Source: Mycobacterium paraffinicum (lineage in GTDB: Bacteria; Actinomycetota; Actinomycetes; Mycobacteriales; Mycobacteriaceae). From it: a DNA stretch of 64,000 nt. Both the position numbers and the translations under genes were made by a program. Of this stretch, positions 59,489 through 64,000 are shown piece by piece (positions within the stretch are counted from its first letter, which is position 1; the number at the start of each line of letters is the position of its first letter). The stretch spans positions 12,793 to 76,792 of the forward strand of contig NZ_MPNT01000028.1 of NCBI RefSeq assembly GCF_001907675.1, read 5' to 3'. The notes under the pieces are model-generated. The model made no database searches, had not been told where the DNA came from, and worked only from the letters and a program-made list of their open reading frames with translations.

Positions 59489-62104
59489 CTAGGCGCTGAG
59501 ATCGATGCGGTGAGCGCCCTTGACGCCGTCGTACCGGTCGGGACTGCAGGTGAGCACGATGACCTGTCCGTGAGTGCCCACCGTGTCGAAGACCTTCCCC
59601 ATCTTGGCCAGCCGGTCGGGGTCGGTGAACCCCAGCGCGTCGTCGACGACCACCGGAACGGCGTCTTGCTTGGCGACCAGCGCGGCGCCGGCCAGTCGCG
59701 CCAGGATGCCGAGTTGCTCCTTGGCCCCACCCGACAGGGAGTCATAGGGCACCGTGACGCCATTGAGCGTGCGGCTGCGAATGCAAAGGTCGCTGTCGAT
59801 CTCGACCTCGAACGTGGGACCGAACACCGGGCGGCCCAGCCGTTGCAGTTCCGCGCGGTAGGGCTCGACGTACCGCTGCCGGGTGGTGTCGCGGTGCCGC
59901 GTCATGACGGAACGCAGCAGCCGTGCCGCCCGGGCCCGGCCGCCGACGCGGATGTGCTCGCCGGCGGCGTGTTCGCGCTCGGTTTCCGCGGCGTCGAGCT
60001 TGCCCTGGCGGCCCTCGCTGCCCATCACCGAGAGTTCGATGGTGATCTCGCGCAACGCGCGGGCGGCCTCTTCGTAACGCTCGCGCAATTCTTCTGTTTC
60101 CTTGATGGCACAGCGCAATTCGGTGTTCACCGCGTCCGGCCATGCCGCCGCGCGTTCGTCGGCGAGCTGGGCGTAGCGACGTTCAGCGGCCAGCGCCGCC
60201 TGCAGCGCCGTCTCCGCCGCCGAGGCGAGTTCGTCATCGCCGGCCGACGCCCGCTCTTGGGCCAGCCGGTCGGTGGCCGCGTCGAGCTCGGCGCGTTGAT
60301 TCTTCAGCGCGTTCTCGAGAACGGTTGCGTGGGTGGCCAGCTCGGTGAGCCGGGCGGTCGCGGCGGCGGCGTTCCGGCGCCGGTCGTCACACTCGTCTGC
60401 CGCCGTCCGGCGAGCGGTCTCCAGCGCATCGAGTTCGTCGCGGGCGGCGCCCGCGTCCGTCGCCTGGAGGTCGACCGGTTGCCCGGCGCGCAGCTGCGCG
60501 AGCCGCGAGCGCAGCTCGTCGACCTCTTCGTCCCCGCACAGGCCGGCCAGGGTGGCGCTGAGTTGGTCGCGGGTGCCCTGCAGTTCACGGCGACGCTCAT
60601 CGGCGGTCCGTGCCCCGGCCAGGTCGGCCGCCCGTCCCTCGGCTAGCGCAGCCGACAGCTCCTCTTGCGCCGCAGCGTGTTTCGCCCGGACCTCGAGGGT
60701 GGTTGCGCCGGGAGTGATCTGCGCGGTCAGGACGCCGGGGACCTGGATCGCGGTTGGCCCAGTGGTCGTGATGGACCAGGTCTGGCCCTCGGACAACGCG
60801 ATCCGTTCGCCGCCGATCGACAGCTCGATGTCCGCGGCGGCGGTGAACTCGACCGCCGCCGACGTCGACGCCAACTGGTCGCCGATGCGATCGACCGCGG
60901 CCGCGGCCGTCTCGATTCGACGCAGCTGCTGCTCGGTGATGGCGATCTCGCCGAGTTCCGCGCACACGCGGTCGCGGTCGCGTTGGATCGCGTCTATCTT
61001 GGCCAATCGGGCGATCAGCCTTTCGGCCTCCTCGCGGTCGGCGAGCTGGGCGACGGTGCGGCGGGCGGATTCGGCGCGGTGCTGCAGATCCGCGACGGCC
61101 TCGGCGGCTTGCCGAGCGGCGACGTCGGCGGCCTGTGCCTCGGCCTGCGCCTTCGCGTGCGCGTCGGCTGCATCTTGTGCTTGGGCCTCGGCGGCCGCGA
61201 CAGTCGCTGCGCGGGTATTGATTTCGGCGAGCAGCTGCAGGCGTGAGTTGCGGGCCGTGGTCGCCGCGGCGCTCGTCGCCGCTGCCGCGGTGGCGATCAA
61301 TTCGGCCTCGCGCGCCTGGCCCGTCAGTTCGGCGACCTTTTCCGCCGCCTCCTGCGCGGCGGTGAGCCGGGGGCTCGCGGCGATGCGCTGCTGGGACAAA
61401 TTGGCCACCTGCTGCGTCAGGACCGCGTGCCGAACCACCCGCTCGTCGACCTCGGCGACCGCCGCCGCGCACTCCGCGACCGCCGCCTCGGCGTCGGCCA
61501 GGCGGGCGATCGCCGCGGCCCATTCCCCCGTAGGGCGCCCCGTGGGGGTGAAGTAGCGTCCGTATTCCGCGTCGATGCGTTCGATCAGCAGCGGCTCGGT
61601 GCCGGACAACGCCGCGGCGTCCCCGGCCGCCACGTCGAGCGCACGCGAAAGGGCGTCGCAGCCCGACAGATCCACCGCGGCGGTCGAAGCCGACTGCAAC
61701 ACCCGCTGGGCGTGCCACAGATCGCTGTCCACCGTCTCGGCCAGCATCGCGCGGACCCGTTCGTGCGCCTCGTCACCAGTCAGCTGTTCGCGATGCGGCG
61801 ACTGGATCGTCAGCTCGGTTTCGCACTTCTTGTGGAAGCGCTTGCGATAGATGAAACGATAAGGCCCACAGCTTAATTCGGCGCTCACCTCGGAGCCGAC
61901 GTCGCTGTGGGTGGGCTTGACCTGTTTGACTTCCTTTTTCGTCGAGCGGTCCCTGGACTCGAGCAGCAGGTCCAAGGCTTCGATCATCGAAGACTTGCCG
62001 ATCTCGTTGGCGCCGCAGACCACGACGACGCCGTGGTCGGGGAATTCGATCTCCCGATGCGCGATGCCGCGGTAATTCGTCAGGGTCAGGCGGTGCAACT
62101 TCAT
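59489..62104 (-). CDS. SbcC/Rad50-like ATPase (Rv1278 family)
   Basis: 871 residues. The Walker A region is VVVCGANEIGKSSMIEAL near the N-terminus. A long Ala/Glu/Arg-rich coiled coil fills the middle. The C-terminal ABC signature is LSGGAKEQ, followed by Walker B VPVVVDDALGF. This matches DNA-end-processing SMC-like ATPases. It is smaller than classical SbcC and specific to actinobacteria. It overlaps its partner nuclease gene by 4 nt. Confidence 0.9.
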   Translation of the reverse strand: MKLHRLTLTNYRGIAHREIEFPDHGVVVVCGANEIGKSSMIEALDLLLESRDRSTKKEVKQVKPTHSDVGSEVSAELSCGPYRFIYRKRFHKKCETELTIQSPHREQLTGDEAHERVRAMLAETVDSDLWHAQRVLQSASTAAVDLSGCDALSRALDVAAGDAAALSGTEPLLIERIDAEYGRYFTPTGRPTGEWAAAIARLADAEAAVAECAAAVAEVDERVVRHAVLTQQVANLSQQRIAASPRLTAAQEAAEKVAELTGQAREAELIATAAAATSAAATTARNSRLQLLAEINTRAATVAAAEAQAQDAADAHAKAQAEAQAADVAARQAAEAVADLQHRAESARRTVAQLADREEAERLIARLAKIDAIQRDRDRVCAELGEIAITEQQLRRIETAAAAVDRIGDQLASTSAAVEFTAAADIELSIGGERIALSEGQTWSITTTGPTAIQVPGVLTAQITPGATTLEVRAKHAAAQEELSAALAEGRAADLAGARTADERRRELQGTRDQLSATLAGLCGDEEVDELRSRLAQLRAGQPVDLQATDAGAARDELDALETARRTAADECDDRRRNAAAATARLTELATHATVLENALKNQRAELDAATDRLAQERASAGDDELASAAETALQAALAAERRYAQLADERAAAWPDAVNTELRCAIKETEELRERYEEAARALREITIELSVMGSEGRQGKLDAAETEREHAAGEHIRVGGRARAARLLRSVMTRHRDTTRQRYVEPYRAELQRLGRPVFGPTFEVEIDSDLCIRSRTLNGVTVPYDSLSGGAKEQLGILARLAGAALVAKQDAVPVVVDDALGFTDPDRLAKMGKVFDTVGTHGQVIVLTCSPDRYDGVKGAHRIDLSA

Positions 62105-63252
62105 GCGGCGCCCCGGTCGGTGAGGCGAAGCAACAGCGCCAGCGCCGCCTGCGCGTCGACGGCCGTCTCGGAGTCCTGCTCGCGCGCGGTCGCCACCAGC
62201 TCGTCGACCGCCGCGGCGGCGAATCCCCCGATACCGAGATCGCTGAATTCACCGTCGGCCGGAATGACCGCCAGGTCGGTGTGGCTGTCCCACGTGCGAA
62301 GGTGCGCGAACAGCCGCGCGTACTTGTCCAGGCAGGCATCCAGCGCCGCCCGGTCGGTGACCGTTAGGGATCCGGTGAGCCCCAACCGCACCACGGTGCG
62401 GTCCTTTTCGGTCATCAGATCCAGGTTCAGGTCGAGGTCGGCGATGTCGCGGCGGGTGTCGACCTGGTGGTGCATGGTGACGAAGCGCCACCGGCCGACA
62501 TGCCGTGATTCAACCGTCACGGTGCGGCACGGGTCGCTCTCGTCGATCTCGACGACGAGGACATGACCGGGGTCGGATTCCACGTCGTCGAAGTTGGTGA
62601 CTTCCGGCGACCCGGAGTACCAGATCCGGCCGCTGGCACCGACATTCGTGCGCGAGTGCTTGTCCCCCAGCGCGACATAGTGCACCGTGCCGGTCGCCAG
62701 CGCGTGGTCCAAGGCGGCGAGCCGGATCAGTGAGGGCTTGTCCCGGTCGGGATCCAGGACGTCGACACCGCCGTGCGCAACGAGGATCCGGGTGACCGGT
62801 TCCGGCGCCAGGCCTTCGAGAACGTCGGAGACCAGGTCAGTGGTCGGCGCCTTGGATCGCCAAGGCGCGGCGACGATCTCCAACCCGGGCCTGACTTGAT
62901 GGACGCCGGCCTGGTCGAGCACCACCACATTGTCGGGACGTTCCGCGGTGAACAGGGCGCTGGTGTATACCGAGGACGCGTCGAGCGGGTCGTGGTTGCC
63001 CGGCAGCAGATAGACCGGAATCCCGATGGCGCGCATGGCTTCTAACGACTGCCCCACGACCTGCGGCGGAAGCTGGTTGTGTTCGAAGACGTCACCGGAC
63101 ACCACGACGAATTCGGCGCCCACCTCCGCGGCCAGCGCCCCGAGACCGGCCACCGCGTCACGCCGGGCGGCCGAGTACCGCGGCTGAGCATCGCCGGCGA
63201 GGAAGTGCCGGGTCATGCCGAGCTGCCAGTCGGCGGTGTGCAGGAATCGCAT
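62101..63252 (-). CDS. SbcD/Mre11-like metallophosphoesterase (Rv1277 family)
   Basis: 383 residues. Metal ligands are in HTADWQLG, SGDVFEH, GNHDPL and VAHGG. It probably forms a nuclease complex with the downstream ATPase for DNA repair. ATG 63252 has an AAAGGAG ribosome site; the open frame continues upstream to 63693 but that part overlaps the divergent 13E12 gene. Confidence 0.9.
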   Translation of the reverse strand: MRFLHTADWQLGMTRHFLAGDAQPRYSAARRDAVAGLGALAAEVGAEFVVVSGDVFEHNQLPPQVVGQSLEAMRAIGIPVYLLPGNHDPLDASSVYTSALFTAERPDNVVVLDQAGVHQVRPGLEIVAAPWRSKAPTTDLVSDVLEGLAPEPVTRILVAHGGVDVLDPDRDKPSLIRLAALDHALATGTVHYVALGDKHSRTNVGASGRIWYSGSPEVTNFDDVESDPGHVLVVEIDESDPCRTVTVESRHVGRWRFVTMHHQVDTRRDIADLDLNLDLMTEKDRTVVRLGLTGSLTVTDRAALDACLDKYARLFAHLRTWDSHTDLAVIPADGEFSDLGIGGFAAAAVDELVATAREQDSETAVDAQAALALLLRLTDRGAA

Positions 63253-63435
63253 GGCGGCGGCTCCTTTTCGGACTGCGTGATTACCAGGGCACCGCGAGCT
63301 TAAATCCGCGCACCGACAAGACGCGGGACCTCGCCCGGCAGGTCTCGGAGCGGCTATTTTGCGGCTTTTTTTGAGTGTGCGTCTGTGGCGATTTTTCGGC
63401 GGTTTGTTGTCGGTGGGGGTCGCTAGTTTGTCGGT

Positions 63436-64000
63436 GTGAGTCCAAGTAGTCATGAAGATGCGGTCGAGGTTTTCGACGCGCTGCATGCCGACTTGGACCG
63501 GGCTTGTGAGCTGTCGTTCGATGCGTCCAACACCCAGCAATGCTTGGACGTCTTGGAGCGTTGCGAGCGTGTCCGCCGTCGCATCGCCGCCATCGAGCAT
63601 CCGGTGATCAACAACCTGGCCCGTCAAGCCACGCCCGAAGAACTCGGCGGCACGCTGGCGCATGCGGTCGCCGAGGCCACGTTGATCCGCCACGCCGAGG
63701 CGTCACAGCGGGTCAAGGAGGCGACCGATCTGGGGCCGCGGCGCGGATTGACCGGGGAACCCTTGGAACCGATCCTGCCGGCCACCGCCGCCGCCCAACG
63801 CCAGGGGAAACTGGGTGGTGGGCAGGTGGCGGTGATCCGCCAATTCTTCCGCCACCTACCCGGCTGGATCGATGCGGCCACCCGCGCCGCCGTGGAGGCC
63901 GACCTAGCCGCCCACGCAACCCACTACCGGCCCGAACACTTGGCCCAGCTCGCCGATCACCTCGCCGACTGCCTCAACCCCGACGGCACCTACCGCGACG
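63436..64000 (+). CDS. 13E12 repeat family protein (DUF222), 3' part outside window
   Basis: 188 codons from GTG 63436 to the window end. The HPVINNLARQATPEELGG and GLTGEPLEPILPATAAAQ stretches are typical of DUF222/13E12 proteins, which usually carry an HNH endonuclease domain at the C-terminus (not seen here). These genes are repeated in mycobacterial genomes and behave as mobile or dispersed elements. It is divergent from the sbcD-like gene. Confidence 0.88.
   Translation, partial: MSPSSHEDAVEVFDALHADLDRACELSFDASNTQQCLDVLERCERVRRRIAAIEHPVINNLARQATPEELGGTLAHAVAEATLIRHAEASQRVKEATDLGPRRGLTGEPLEPILPATAAAQRQGKLGGGQVAVIRQFFRHLPGWIDAATRAAVEADLAAHATHYRPEHLAQLADHLADCLNPDGTYRD

Overview
The window is chromosomal DNA of a mycobacterium, most likely a slow-growing non-tuberculous species. 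It is GC-rich with dense coding. It has the murA-rrs-rrl-rrf arrangement typical of mycobacteria, and nearly all core genes follow the order of the M. tuberculosis Rv1277-Rv1317c segment in inverted orientation. Family markers agree: a fused b-delta ATP synthase subunit, an alpha-subunit C-terminal tail, the gamma-subunit insert, MmpL, 13E12/DUF222, F420-type oxidoreductases and DUF732. The 16S variable region and helix-18 arm recall the M. simiae group, but this is from memory and not a species call.

Layout. (1) 1-5256: a NarL-type sensor kinase cut by the window edge, a small unknown gene overlapping an MmpL transporter, and an orphan piece of an ESX EccC ATPase. (2) 5365-7364: the alkylation-repair pair alkA/ada and ogt. 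(3) 7424-12860, minus strand: one rRNA operon (16S, 23S, 5S) with a tandem promoter pair behind murA. The 23S gene appears to carry C instead of A at E. coli position 2059, a known macrolide-resistance change. (4) 12910-15410: murA, the cobalamin adenosyltransferase and a DUF2550 protein. (5) 15428-23428: the complete ATP synthase operon atpI-B-E-F-H-A-G-D-C, transcribed on the minus strand. (6) 23648-36520, minus strand: argS, lysA, hom, thrC, thrB, then rho, rpmE, prfA, prmC, sua5 and wecA. These cover amino-acid synthesis from aspartate, transcription and translation termination, tRNA modification and the first step of arabinogalactan linker synthesis. (7) 36636-48176: tRNA-Arg(CCG) followed by an accessory stretch. 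A degenerate copy of the tRNA 3' end at 39450-39479 brackets a two-gene segment (a condensation/GNAT fusion and a hydrolase). Beyond it lie hydrolases, a Ddn-like protein, secreted proteins, a Nudix/TPR pair, an RCK-pore-RCK channel, an LLM oxidoreductase and two VOC proteins. (8) 48180-52609: the sulfate-activation operon cysD-cysNC-rrf2, a thioesterase and a beta-carbonic anhydrase. (9) 52778-58173: the oligopeptide permease oppBCDA. (10) 58160-64000: a peptidase-like hydrolase, the SbcC/SbcD-like pair and a 13E12 repeat protein cut by the window edge.

The window is mostly conserved core. The points that stand out are the 23S position 2059 base in what is probably the only rRNA operon, the tRNA-flanked segment with its fused acyltransferase, and the isolated EccC domain. 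No CRISPR array, insertion sequence or prophage structural gene was seen.
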